This document shows, piece after piece, positions 14,155 to 22,059 of a DNA stretch of 39,508 nt. The position numbers were made by a program, and so were the translations under genes. Under the pieces are notes generated by a model. It did no database searches. It worked only from the letters and a program-made list of their open reading frames with translations, and had not been told where the DNA came from. Within the stretch, counting starts at the first letter, position 1, and each line of letters begins with the position of its first letter. The DNA is from a virus: positions 1 through 39,508 of IMG/VR virus record IMGVR_UViG_3300009124_000037; one strand, 5' to 3'.

Positions 14155-14360
14155 TTCTTGACGCCACTGAACCCAAAGTATGAGCCAACGACAGCTGAGA
14201 GAGACCCATACATCATCATGAGCACGGCACTTGCCTCGTTCATCCTGGCAGGGTCGTGGATGACAGCCAGTGTACTGATGATCATCATACCCAGCGCTGC
14301 CCAAGTCATGCGGCGTTTGTTAGTCTGGTAGGTGAGCTTATCGGGGATCAATTCGTTCAT
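14151..14360 (-). CDS. Holin candidate, two membrane segments
   Basis: A 69-residue protein starting MNELIPDKLTYQTNKRRM, with hydrophobic stretches WAALGMMIISTLAVI and AVLMMMYGSLSAVVGSYFGF separated by a short polar loop, then GVKK. ATG 14360 makes an ATGA overlap with the previous stop; an in-frame GTG at 14390 would add ten residues. Two membrane helices, small size and position in front of spanin and amidase fit a holin. Other small membrane proteins nearby could share or hold that role. Confidence 0.6.
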   Translation of the reverse strand: MNELIPDKLTYQTNKRRMTWAALGMMIISTLAVIHDPARMNEASAVLMMMYGSLSAVVGSYFGFSGVKK

Positions 14361-14800
14361 AGCTGAATGTATCCTTTCATTTGTAGCCACAGGCCAAACC
14401 CACCGACCACCGTGATGATGATCAGTAAGATTGCAGCTATGGTCATCATTAGCTCACGCTGTTCCTCAGCCTCGATGGCTGCTTGTTTCTCAGCTTCCTT
14501 GCGCTGAGCAATGACCTCTCGTCTGATCTTGAGGAGATCCTGGTAAGCACTGAAGCCCTTATTGTTGACAATGAACTCTCGAAGTTCGGCTTCAGCTGTC
14601 TTAGCGTTCTGCGCCTGGGTCCAGGTGACCATGGCTTCTTCATTGGCACTGGCGAACATGCCGTTCTTCTTCTTAGCGTGCGCCTTCTTGGCACTGTCAG
14701 TAGCATCGAAGAACCCTGCGATCTCTTTAGACAGGTTGTGTAATTGCTTACCCGCAGCCACTCCAGTCTTGATCGCCGCCAACGCTGTTAGCGGATCCAT
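14357..14800 (-). CDS. Hypothetical protein with long helix and C-terminal membrane segment
   Basis: A 147-residue protein. Residues about 20-115 are charged and helical (RREVIAQRKEAEKQAAIEAE), likely a coiled coil, followed by a membrane segment (MTIAAILLIIITVVGGFGLW) near the C-terminus. ATG 14800 has AGGAG upstream. Tail-anchored coiled-coil proteins at this position recur in marine podoviruses; whether it acts in lysis or in the virion is unknown. Confidence 0.65.
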   Translation of the reverse strand: MDPLTALAAIKTGVAAGKQLHNLSKEIAGFFDATDSAKKAHAKKKNGMFASANEEAMVTWTQAQNAKTAEAELREFIVNNKGFSAYQDLLKIRREVIAQRKEAEKQAAIEAEEQRELMMTIAAILLIIITVVGGFGLWLQMKGYIQL

Positions 14801-14825
14801 TGATTACTCCTAAGGTCTGCTCTCC

Positions 14826-15101
14826 TTAGGGTTCTCGTCGTGTAGCCATCCTCTCGACAGCGTCACGTATTGCTTTGATGTTCTCGTCGATACGCGCCAG
14901 GGAAACCTGTTGAGACTGCACGACAGCCTCTAGTTCACTGACGGTTATCTCTAAGACCATGATGTCTTGCATGTTTCTCTCTATGTCTGACATCATCATG
15001 CTTACAGTCCAAACTATGGCCCCTGCTTGTATCAGAAGACCAAAGATTAACTGTAGCGGCACTGACTTAGACAGGTGCCACGTGTTGTCCTTGTCGGTCA
15101 T
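14826..15101 (-). CDS. Small membrane protein with coiled coil
   Basis: A 91-residue protein: a short polar start, the motif LSKSVPLQLIFGLLIQAG leading into one membrane helix (to MMMSD), then a heptad-like region (LEITVSELEAVVQSQQVSLA) and a basic end. ATG 15101 has AAGGA upstream. The LSKSVPL start with a single helix and coiled coil is shared by many small phage proteins beside lysis genes. It could be a holin-like or pinholin-like protein. Confidence 0.6.
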   Translation of the reverse strand: MTDKDNTWHLSKSVPLQLIFGLLIQAGAIVWTVSMMMSDIERNMQDIMVLEITVSELEAVVQSQQVSLARIDENIKAIRDAVERMATRREP

Positions 15102-15110
15102 GGTTTTTCC

Positions 15111-15539
15111 TTAGGAGGGTCTAGAGTAATCTGTTACATCATTTGGGTCATTATAGATGGGCCAAACAACATTAAAAGGAAACCCTGCTTGTTCTGGTAA
15201 ATCACGCAATGCTTGGCGATAATCTATCTGAGCTTGGGTCATTGTGCGGTCACTTACAGCCCACCAATCAGTTTCCCTTATCACCCTGTTTCTTGTTTCT
15301 CTTACTTGATTGCAGATAACAAAGTAAAAACCAGCAACGGTAAATTCGTTGCCGTCATACATGTATCGAAATATATGGAAATCAGAGGGAACTGTTGGGT
15401 TGTCATAAACAGTAATCTCACCTTCGTTTATTTCTGTATATGTTTTATCCCCAACCATTAGTTTACCATCGACAAAAGAATGCTCTTCTTCGCCATAGTA
15501 GATACATGCATCTGTTTCTGTTTTTGTGATTAGTTTCAT
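15111..15539 (-). CDS. Tail fibre assembly chaperone-like protein
   Basis: A 142-residue protein whose C-terminal part shows the pattern ETDWWAVSDRTMTQAQIDYR followed by QALRDLPEQAGFPFNVVWP, typical of phage tail assembly chaperones (Pfam Phage_tail_APC type). The N-terminal part is a small beta domain. It follows the 521-residue fibre-like gene, the usual place for a dedicated folding helper. The DNA here and in the fibre gene is visibly AT-richer than the rest of the window, suggesting the pair came in together. ATG 15539 has AGGGA upstream. Confidence 0.7.
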   Translation of the reverse strand: MKLITKTETDACIYYGEEEHSFVDGKLMVGDKTYTEINEGEITVYDNPTVPSDFHIFRYMYDGNEFTVAGFYFVICNQVRETRNRVIRETDWWAVSDRTMTQAQIDYRQALRDLPEQAGFPFNVVWPIYNDPNDVTDYSRPS

Positions 15540-15553
15540 GATAATTTCCCTAC

Positions 15554-17119
15554 CTATCTTATAATAATCGAACTGCTTGTAAGACCAATAAATAAGGCTT
15601 CAGATATAGAGGCAGATGTTATAATGTCGCCTGTAGATAATTTAACTGTGTATGGTTTTCCTGATACGAAACCAGACAATCCTGAAACAGTTGAACCTGT
15701 TAAAGCGACTTCACCAGATGAACCTGAAGAGATGTTTTCATTGGCGATACCAATGTAAGAGTTATTCACAAAACCAGCTACTTCAGCAGATAAAAAGCCA
15801 GGCCACGCATAGTTACTATTGGTATAAACCCCTGGAAGTACTGCCTTGCCGCCCGAAAGGTCTATATGATCACTTATATGGCCCGAAAATTGTTCTTCGT
15901 CACCAAAAAGAATAGGATTACTATCATTCCATTTTACGTTACCGCTACTTGCCATTTGAGGTTCAGCAACATGTAATTCAGGGTCATTACCATCAATTGT
16001 ATATATTGCCCCTGCTGCTGGATCAGCTCTAAAGTTATAAGTGTATTTAGAAAAAGAAGGGTTGTATGTCATGTTTTGCAAAGACCCCCCTGTTTTGGAG
16101 GCTGTGTTGCCAGAACTTCGATACCATATATTAGTGCTAGAGTCTTCAATTAGGTAATCATCGTTTACCCACTCAACTCCATATTCACCCGAGTATGAGC
16201 TAGATGTATTAATTGTGTACGACAAATTGGTGCCACTTTTAGTACCAATAGCCATACAACCGTTGTTTGAACTGTTACGGAAAGCAACAGCAAATCTACC
16301 AGAGTTTTGATTTACACGGCATCTTGGGTAATTCGCTTGGCCACTTGTAGTGTACTCTGTGCCAAGGCTTAAAGATGTCCCTGAAACACTAGCTGCTCTC
16401 CAAGCAGTTTGGTACGATCCACCATTGTATTTACTATAGCAAAATAAAACAGTCCCATCACCCCAACTGTCTAGACTTTTATTTCTTACCCAGTCATACC
16501 TTTGGTTTGTGACTGTAGTAGCATTTCCAGCAGTAACTGTGTTTCCACTGACGCTTAATACCGCCGCTTGTGTTGTCCCAGGCCAAGAAGTTCCATATGA
16601 CCATTGTACAACCCACTTATCGCTACCAGCGTAGGTCATCCAGAATTCACAAGGCACGTTGCTGCCCATATAATACTGCTGAGTCATAGTGCCAAAACTC
16701 AAAGTACCATTTGCTTGCCGTGAGCCAGCAATATGATGCACGTATCTATTACCGTTAGCCGCACCTAATAAACAAACTAAGACTTTACTTGCGTCAGCAT
16801 TATAAACTGCACAGCATCTAGAGCCTCCATAGTTACCACCTAAGTAAGCACTAGAACTTGTTGTAATACGTTGGTAATTACCGCTTATTGTCGCATAGTT
16901 ATCATAAGTTAGTGAGGCAAGAGGTTTTATTTGACCATTGCTGTCAACACCAACTGGGTCACCTTTTGTAATTGCTGCTGATGCTGTTAGTTCAATAGTG
17001 CTACCACCGCCAACACCCCCAGCACCAATCGCTGCCGCTGTGGTAGCATCAATGCTTGTAATGTTTGTCAGTCCTTGACTGTTACTGATGACCTGTGTGC
17101 CACCTACTTGTATAGCCAT
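15554..17119 (-). CDS. Tail fibre or receptor-binding protein
   Basis: A 521-residue protein rich in Ser, Gly, Thr, Asn and Tyr, beta-rich and low in Lys. The N-terminus (MAIQVGGTQVISNSQGLTNI) is a short phage-fibre motif often seen at the start of marine tail proteins. The middle has repeated aromatic strands suggesting a beta-propeller or lectin-like fold, e.g. GNRYVHHIAGSRQ; the C-terminal part GKPYTVKLSTGDIITSAS resembles a beta tip. ATG 17119 has GGAAGG upstream. AT-rich composition suggests recent exchange. Host receptor binding is an inference. Confidence 0.65.
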   Translation of the reverse strand: MAIQVGGTQVISNSQGLTNITSIDATTAAAIGAGGVGGGSTIELTASAAITKGDPVGVDSNGQIKPLASLTYDNYATISGNYQRITTSSSAYLGGNYGGSRCCAVYNADASKVLVCLLGAANGNRYVHHIAGSRQANGTLSFGTMTQQYYMGSNVPCEFWMTYAGSDKWVVQWSYGTSWPGTTQAAVLSVSGNTVTAGNATTVTNQRYDWVRNKSLDSWGDGTVLFCYSKYNGGSYQTAWRAASVSGTSLSLGTEYTTSGQANYPRCRVNQNSGRFAVAFRNSSNNGCMAIGTKSGTNLSYTINTSSSYSGEYGVEWVNDDYLIEDSSTNIWYRSSGNTASKTGGSLQNMTYNPSFSKYTYNFRADPAAGAIYTIDGNDPELHVAEPQMASSGNVKWNDSNPILFGDEEQFSGHISDHIDLSGGKAVLPGVYTNSNYAWPGFLSAEVAGFVNNSYIGIANENISSGSSGEVALTGSTVSGLSGFVSGKPYTVKLSTGDIITSASISEALFIGLTSSSIIIR

Positions 17120-17137
17120 CTTCGTGTCCTTCCACTA

Positions 17138-20100
17138 TTAGCCATTAAGTTGTTTCTTCAGAGCATCAATTTGCTCTTGCTGTTCTTTGATTGCCTCAAC
17201 CAAGTGACCAATCATGCCGATGTAGTTGACAGACTTCATGCCTGTGTCTTCATCTGTGTTCACAAGGTCGGGCAGAATGGGTTCGACTTGTTGAGCAATG
17301 AAGCCATGACCGCGTGTGCCTGTGTCTTTCCAATCGAAGGTTACACCCTCAAGTTGGGTTACATCTGTCAGTGCATTTGTGATTGGCTTGATGTTGTCTT
17401 TTAGGCGTTCATCTGAGGTACTGTTTAGGTCACCAGACACTAGGACGTGAGGCGAACTGTTCTTTACTTCTAGTCGCTCTGTGCCTCCTACAACGACACG
17501 CCATTGGTCACCTGAGTGGAACTGCATGTATGTGTCGGTGTCACCGTGGTGGAATATCTGGTCTACACCGTAGATATCGTTGTTATTCATATCTAGGTGC
17601 TGGTACATTTCTCCATATGTGGCACCAATAGCATACTTTACTACACCATTATAATAAAACGACGAACCTGCGTTTTCTGTCCACTGAATATGCCAGTCGC
17701 TATTTTCGTCATCGTAGATACCTGCAACATTGCCATCAGTCATAAATGACCAGCGACCTTCGTTTGAACTATTGCGGATTTGCAAGCCGCCCCAACTTGA
17801 AGTGCTAGATGATATTTGCAGCAAGTCTGCACGGTCTGTGCTTTCAGATAGAACTACGCCTGATCCGAATGTTGCAGATGTAAAGGATGGAGTGGATGAG
17901 CCGTTGAACGTGATAGTTTCGTTCGAACTTTGGTCTGTCGTAAAGTTACCCCCGCCAGATAAGTTTGTACCCGCGCTAAGTGTGATAGTTGCGTTGTTAG
18001 CGGCAGACGGAATAGCCAGAGCCTTAGACGCTAGGCCTGTGACATGACCGTAAGTATCAAGAGTGACATCTTGGATGACCACATTGTTGCTATTGTTTAC
18101 AGATGCCTGTGAAGATGTATCTGCGTGACTAACAGTTACTGTACCTGATGTGCCACCGCCAGTAAGACCAGACCCAGCAGTAACACCTTGGATGTCACCT
18201 GTTGCACCTGTTGTAATTGCTGTGACGTGACCCAAAGCATCAACAGTAATCTGGTCAATCTTTGTACCGTCCGCTGTTGAACCGTATGTACCTGAAAGTG
18301 TAGAGGTGTCAGCGTGGCTCAAAGTTACGTTACCTGTACCACCGCCTGTAAGTCCAGTACCAGCTGTGATTGTTTGGTCAGCAGTAGCACCATTTTCTAC
18401 GTTAAGTAGCGCCCTAGCCGCTGCCGCTGTGTATGAACGACCATAAGTGTCTGATCCGTTTGTACCAGTAAACAGCCCCATACCAGAGCTGGCACCTGAT
18501 GTAGAGAATGTACCAGAACCATTGAAGTAGGTGGCAAATAGATAACCGTTGCCCTGACGTACCGCTACTGTGTTCGCAGTTGTGCCTGTGCTTGCGTTGT
18601 AGCCGTCAAGCAAGTCTGCATCTGCTGCTTTAGCAGAGATACCCAAGAAACGCGCGTCTGCTTCTGTTTCTGTGTAGTAGCGACCATCGTGAGTGTGACT
18701 ATCGTTTGCCACTGTCACGTTGATTGACGTAGTGCCAGAGCCGCTTGCATCGCCTGTCAACGTAATTGTCTGGTTGCCTGTCAAGAATGCGCTTGCGTGG
18801 CTACCGTCTAGTGTATCCGCGTCTAAACCTGAACCAGAGCCATCAACGGTCTTGATTGCTGTTAGTATCTCTGCCGCAGTTTGGTCTGCCGTAGCACCAC
18901 TTTCGATGCCGTTTAGCTTTGTGTGGTCAGCATCAGTAAATACGTTGCTGTCTGTCGCACTTTCTACAAGTGACCTAATCTCTGACGCAGTCTGGTCTGC
19001 CGTAGCACCCGCCTCTATACCCGCAAGTTTAGTCTCTTCAGCAGTCGTGTAGGATGCTGTAGTACCCGCAAGTGTCGCAGAGTAAGCCTGTACGTCAGTG
19101 CCAATTGCCAAACCTAGGTTGGTACGCGCGTCTGATGCGTTGTCTAGGTCAGACAGGTTGTTTGCTGCTGTCAGTGTCCCTGATAGAGACGCATATGCTG
19201 CCACCCATGCAGACCCATCGTACACCTTCATGATGTCAGAGGTGGTGTTGAAGTATAGGGCACCAGCGACAAGAGCATCACCATCGTTGTCTGTGGATGG
19301 GTCGTTTGCTTTCTGCCCGAGGTAGCGGTCATCAAAGTTATCTAGGGCCGCTAAGGCTGCATCTTTAGACGCCTGTGCGCTAGAGGCACTTGAGGCGGCG
19401 GCTGTAGCACTTGTTGATGCCGCTGATGCACTGTTAGCTGAGGCAGTCGCGGAGTTGGCTGAGTTTGTTGCACTGGTTGCTGCTGCCGTAGCACTGTTAG
19501 AAGCATTAGTTGCCTGAGTGGATGCTGTCGTTGCACTTCCAGAGGCCGCGTTGGCACTGCTAGAGGCGTTAGATGCAGAAGTTGCTGCATTGGTCTCGCT
19601 GGTCGCTGCTGCGGTTTCAGAAGAGGCTGCCGCTGTTTCTGAGGCTGCTGCTGCTGTCGCTGAGTTAGACGCCGCAGTGGCACTGGTTGCTGCGTTTGTG
19701 GCAGAGTTACCAGCATTCGTCTCAGACGTGCTTGCCGCCGAGGCACTATTCGATGCTGAGGTTGCAGAGTTAGATGCATTAGTCTCTGAGGTTGCGGCAT
19801 CTGATGCTGAAGTAGCCGCGTTTGTAGCACTTGTAGATGCTGCTGATGCACTACCAGCGGCTGCTGTTGCAGAGTTGGCAGAGGATGTTGCTGAAGTAGC
19901 AGAGTTACTTGCTGATGTTGCAGACGCTGTTGCGCTGTTGGCTGCGTTAGTTTCTGAAGATGCGGCTGCGGTTTCGGACGCTGCTGCTGCTGTTTCACTG
20001 GCTGAAGCATTCGTTTCAGAGGTTGAGGCATTCGTGGCACTTGTAGCCGCCTGTGTGGCACTAGTTGCAGCGTTAGTCGCTTGTGTGGTCGCTGTTGTTG

Positions 20101-20716
20101 CACTTGTAGACGCTGATGTAGCACTTGATGCTGCATTGGTCTCTGAAGTTGCTGCTGCTGTTTCGGATGCAGCTGCTGCTGTCTCACTAGCAGATGCCGC
20201 TGTTTCTGAAGCTGCTGCTGCGGTTTCACTAGCGGCTGCGGCTGTCTCGGATGCTGCTGCTGCTGTCTCACTAGACGCTGCATTAGTTTCTGAGGTTGCG
20301 GCATTCGTGGCACTTGTAGATGCCTCAGTGGCTTTCGTAGTTGCTACGTTTGATGACTGGGTTGCAGAAACCTGACTATTACCAGCAGCGGTGGCACTTG
20401 CAGCAGCTGCGGTTTCGCTTGCGGCGGCTGCTGTTGCTGAGGCGGCAGCATTTGTCTCTGACGTTCCAACACTTGCAGCGCTGGCTGCTGCTGCTGTTGC
20501 GCTGTCAGCTGCCTCTCCCGCTTTTAGTACAGCAGAAGCCTGGGCGGTGTTTGCGGATGCAAGACTAGTCCCTGCTTGGGTGGCTGATTGTGCGGCGGCG
20601 GCTGCGGATGCAGCAGCGGCATTTTCCGAGGCTTCTGCTGCGGCTTTGGAACTAGCTACAGATTCAACATTAGTAGGTGTTGTACCCGTTCCACTAAAGA
20701 AACTTGATTTTGCCAT
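17138..20716 (-). CDS. Long tail fibre with S74 intramolecular chaperone
   Basis: A 1192-residue protein. Residues about 20-460 are almost wholly Ala, Ser, Thr, Glu and Asn in imperfect seven-residue repeats (ASETAAAASETAAA), expected to form a long trimeric coiled coil or helix shaft. Next come beta repeats with TAAEETKLAGIEAGATADQT-type units and GLTGGGTGNVTLSHADTS. The C-terminal 92 residues are an S74 peptidase-type chaperone: SDERLKDNIKP with the Ser1101/Lys1106 pair, then GFIAQQVEPILPDLV and a terminal helix. In this family the chaperone cuts itself off before the Ser after folding the trimer. Follows the adaptor gene. Confidence 0.88.
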   Translation of the reverse strand: MAKSSFFSGTGTTPTNVESVASSKAAAEASENAAAASAAAAAQSATQAGTSLASANTAQASAVLKAGEAADSATAAAASAASVGTSETNAAASATAAAASETAAAASATAAGNSQVSATQSSNVATTKATEASTSATNAATSETNAASSETAAAASETAAAASETAAAASETAASASETAAAASETAAATSETNAASSATSASTSATTATTQATNAATSATQAATSATNASTSETNASASETAAAASETAAASSETNAANSATASATSASNSATSATSSANSATAAAGSASAASTSATNAATSASDAATSETNASNSATSASNSASAASTSETNAGNSATNAATSATAASNSATAAAASETAAASSETAAATSETNAATSASNASSSANAASGSATTASTQATNASNSATAAATSATNSANSATASANSASAASTSATAAASSASSAQASKDAALAALDNFDDRYLGQKANDPSTDNDGDALVAGALYFNTTSDIMKVYDGSAWVAAYASLSGTLTAANNLSDLDNASDARTNLGLAIGTDVQAYSATLAGTTASYTTAEETKLAGIEAGATADQTASEIRSLVESATDSNVFTDADHTKLNGIESGATADQTAAEILTAIKTVDGSGSGLDADTLDGSHASAFLTGNQTITLTGDASGSGTTSINVTVANDSHTHDGRYYTETEADARFLGISAKAADADLLDGYNASTGTTANTVAVRQGNGYLFATYFNGSGTFSTSGASSGMGLFTGTNGSDTYGRSYTAAAARALLNVENGATADQTITAGTGLTGGGTGNVTLSHADTSTLSGTYGSTADGTKIDQITVDALGHVTAITTGATGDIQGVTAGSGLTGGGTSGTVTVSHADTSSQASVNNSNNVVIQDVTLDTYGHVTGLASKALAIPSAANNATITLSAGTNLSGGGNFTTDQSSNETITFNGSSTPSFTSATFGSGVVLSESTDRADLLQISSSTSSWGGLQIRNSSNEGRWSFMTDGNVAGIYDDENSDWHIQWTENAGSSFYYNGVVKYAIGATYGEMYQHLDMNNNDIYGVDQIFHHGDTDTYMQFHSGDQWRVVVGGTERLEVKNSSPHVLVSGDLNSTSDERLKDNIKPITNALTDVTQLEGVTFDWKDTGTRGHGFIAQQVEPILPDLVNTDEDTGMKSVNYIGMIGHLVEAIKEQQEQIDALKKQLNG
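19350..20690 (-). repeat. Degenerate heptad-coding repeat array in fibre shaft
   Basis: About 1.3 kb of imperfect 21-bp and related units such as GAAACAGCAGCAGC coding Ala/Ser/Thr/Glu heptads. The low complexity opens long antisense and out-of-frame readings. Such DNA is prone to slippage and recombination that change fibre length. Confidence 0.8.
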
Positions 20717-20738
20717 CGTTAATTAGCCTCTGCTTTTA

Positions 20739-21347
20739 TTAGTCAATGAAGTTATTCGCTGGGCGAATAGTCTGTAGAGATCCCGCTTGTTCAGCTTCAT
20801 TCGATTGCTCCTGAACTTCAGTCAGGAACTGACCAGACTTCTGCTCAAACAATGGCCCACGCTCGTCTAGGAAATAGTCGGATGCATAAGACAGAGCCGC
20901 ATATGTCACCAGGTCTGAGGCAATGACTGTCAGAGAATTCTCAGACGCATCTGTCGTTAGATCTGCAAATTGACCATAGTAATCGATAGACACGGTACCG
21001 CTTGACGGTTCAGGATATAGTAGAATGTCCTCACCCTGGCGGCAGAAGTACTTAGGTGTTCCAGTTTCCCCAAGCTCCTTGAACTGCTTCATCTCACGTA
21101 ATGTGACGCGGGATAGGGTGAACTGACCACTATAGATGTCCATGATCTCAATGAGATCCGCAGGTACAATGATAGATGCAACCTGTGCACTGATAGTGTA
21201 GTTCTGCGTTTTCTCCATGCTCGGGATCCGCAGTGTACGCTGGATGCGGGTGATTGCCTGGTCAATAAAGGTGTCAGCCAGGGCGTCATCACAGTCCGTG
21301 CGATTTAGTAGGGCTTTAAAGTGCGCCCTGATTTGACCTTTGTTCAT
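20739..21347 (-). CDS. Head-tail adaptor (connector) protein
   Basis: A 202-residue protein with an N-terminal helical bundle (KGQIRAHFKALLNRTDCDDA, FIDQAITRIQRTLRIPSMEK), a beta section (PADLIEIMDIYSG, LYPEPSSGTVSIDYYGQFAD) and a C-terminal helical part. This order is that of podovirus adaptor or tail-tubular-A-like proteins that attach under the portal. It lies after the capsid and before the fibre. ATG 21347 has AAGG upstream. Confidence 0.7.
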   Translation of the reverse strand: MNKGQIRAHFKALLNRTDCDDALADTFIDQAITRIQRTLRIPSMEKTQNYTISAQVASIIVPADLIEIMDIYSGQFTLSRVTLREMKQFKELGETGTPKYFCRQGEDILLYPEPSSGTVSIDYYGQFADLTTDASENSLTVIASDLVTYAALSYASDYFLDERGPLFEQKSGQFLTEVQEQSNEAEQAGSLQTIRPANNFID

Positions 21348-21350
21348 TTC

Positions 21351-21509
21351 TTATGACCTTCTCATGATCGCCATGTTGTCGATTAGGTTAGGATACGGAC
21401 GACCAGCTCTCTTAGCCTTTGCTCTGGCTTTGGCTTTCTGGGCGTCTGTCATCTTCTTACGTTTTGCTTTGGGCTTAGGGTTTGACTGGTTCCAGGGTGT
21501 CTTAGACAT
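21351..21509 (-). CDS. Small basic protein
   Basis: A 52-residue peptide starting MSKTPWNQSNPKPKAKRKKM; about a third Lys or Arg (KAKARAKAKRAGRPYPN). It starts two bases after the Cys4 peptide stop and ends just before the adaptor. Nucleic-acid binding or a virion role is possible from charge alone. A GTG start at 21536 would give 61 residues but would read through the Cys4 peptide. Confidence 0.55.
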   Translation of the reverse strand: MSKTPWNQSNPKPKAKRKKMTDAQKAKARAKAKRAGRPYPNLIDNMAIMRRS

Positions 21510-21510
21510 G

Positions 21511-21606
21511 TCACTTGGATCCCTTTTTGCACTCACCAGCTAGACGGCATGTGCCTGGTGTTTTACATCCTGGGCATGGTTTGAAAGTGCCTTTGTCGCT
21601 GTACAT
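21511..21606 (-). CDS. 31-residue four-cysteine peptide
   Basis: Starts MYSDKGTFKPCPGCKTPGTC and ends GECKKGSK, with Cys at 11, 14, 20 and 26. CPGC plus two further Cys is a plausible single zinc site. ATG 21606 has AAGGA eight bases upstream, and the stop lies two bases before the ATG of the basic protein. It lies between the 103-residue and basic genes and is too short for routine gene finding. Confidence 0.5.
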   Translation of the reverse strand: MYSDKGTFKPCPGCKTPGTCRLAGECKKGSK

Positions 21607-21609
21607 AAG

Positions 21610-21921
21610 TCAGATCCTTTTCTCAGTTGCCATGAAGCCATCCAGGTTCTGATCTCTGAGACGTTTGACAATCTCAGGTCCTGTAGCTTCCCATATGTTG
21701 AAACCCTCGCGGAGCCATTGCTCGACGACGACGGTTGGTATTGAGGCCACGCGCATGAACTCACCCTCGCGCTGGTCTTTAGATGCATTCCGACTGTCTT
21801 TTAGATCGTCTAGGAATGACTGTGATATTTCTTGTGTGTGCTTACGAACGACGTCATCGCCTTGCTGTATGAAGTCCGTATTGACGCCCAGTAGATCGAC
21901 GCCTGTTTTCTTAGTATTCAT
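21610..21921 (-). CDS. Hypothetical protein after major capsid
   Basis: A 103-residue protein starting MNTKKTGVDLLGVNTDF, with an acidic and basic helical middle and the segment VASIPTVVVEQWLREGFNIW. Similar short proteins follow the capsid gene in other marine podoviruses, where they are annotated only as hypothetical. ATG 21921 has AAGGGGAA upstream. It is the first gene after the large terminator. Confidence 0.65.
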   Translation of the reverse strand: MNTKKTGVDLLGVNTDFIQQGDDVVRKHTQEISQSFLDDLKDSRNASKDQREGEFMRVASIPTVVVEQWLREGFNIWEATGPEIVKRLRDQNLDGFMATEKRI

Positions 21922-21933
21922 GAGTTCCCCTTA

Positions 21934-22009
21934 GAAAAACAAAAAGAGGGACACCCAAGTCGTCCAGGGTAAGGAGAGCGGAAACCCCAGGACGACGAGG
22001 ATGCCCCTC
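21934..22009 (-). terminator. Large intrinsic terminator after major capsid
   Basis: On the minus strand GAGGGGCATCC, TC, GTCGTCC form one arm and GGACGAC, TT, GGGTGTCCCTC the other, about 20 pairs in all, followed by TTTTTGTTTTT. Its place just after the capsid gene equals that of T-phi in T7, which reduces transcription of genes after gene 10. Confidence 0.85.
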
Positions 22010-22017
22010 ATCTGTGT

Positions 22018-22043
22018 CCTAGGCCCCTTGGGTGGGACCTAGG
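22018..22043 (-). terminator. Hairpin before the main terminator
   Basis: Minus strand CCTAGG, T, CCC, then GGG, G, CCTAGG forms nine pairs around a six-base loop. It has no U-tract, so it may be a second hairpin that helps termination or guards the capsid mRNA 3' end. Confidence 0.55.
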
Positions 22044-22059
22044 TATCTTGTGTTAGATC

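Noticed and set aside
13673-14161. 162-residue plus-strand reading frame over the lysis cassette
   Set aside because: Lies against four well-supported minus-strand genes with coupled starts; no recognisable domain.
19518-20375. 285-residue plus-strand reading frame rich in Ala, Val, Asp
   Set aside because: It is the antisense of the heptad-coding fibre shaft; low-complexity repeats keep it open. No ribosome site and no plus-strand gene nearby.
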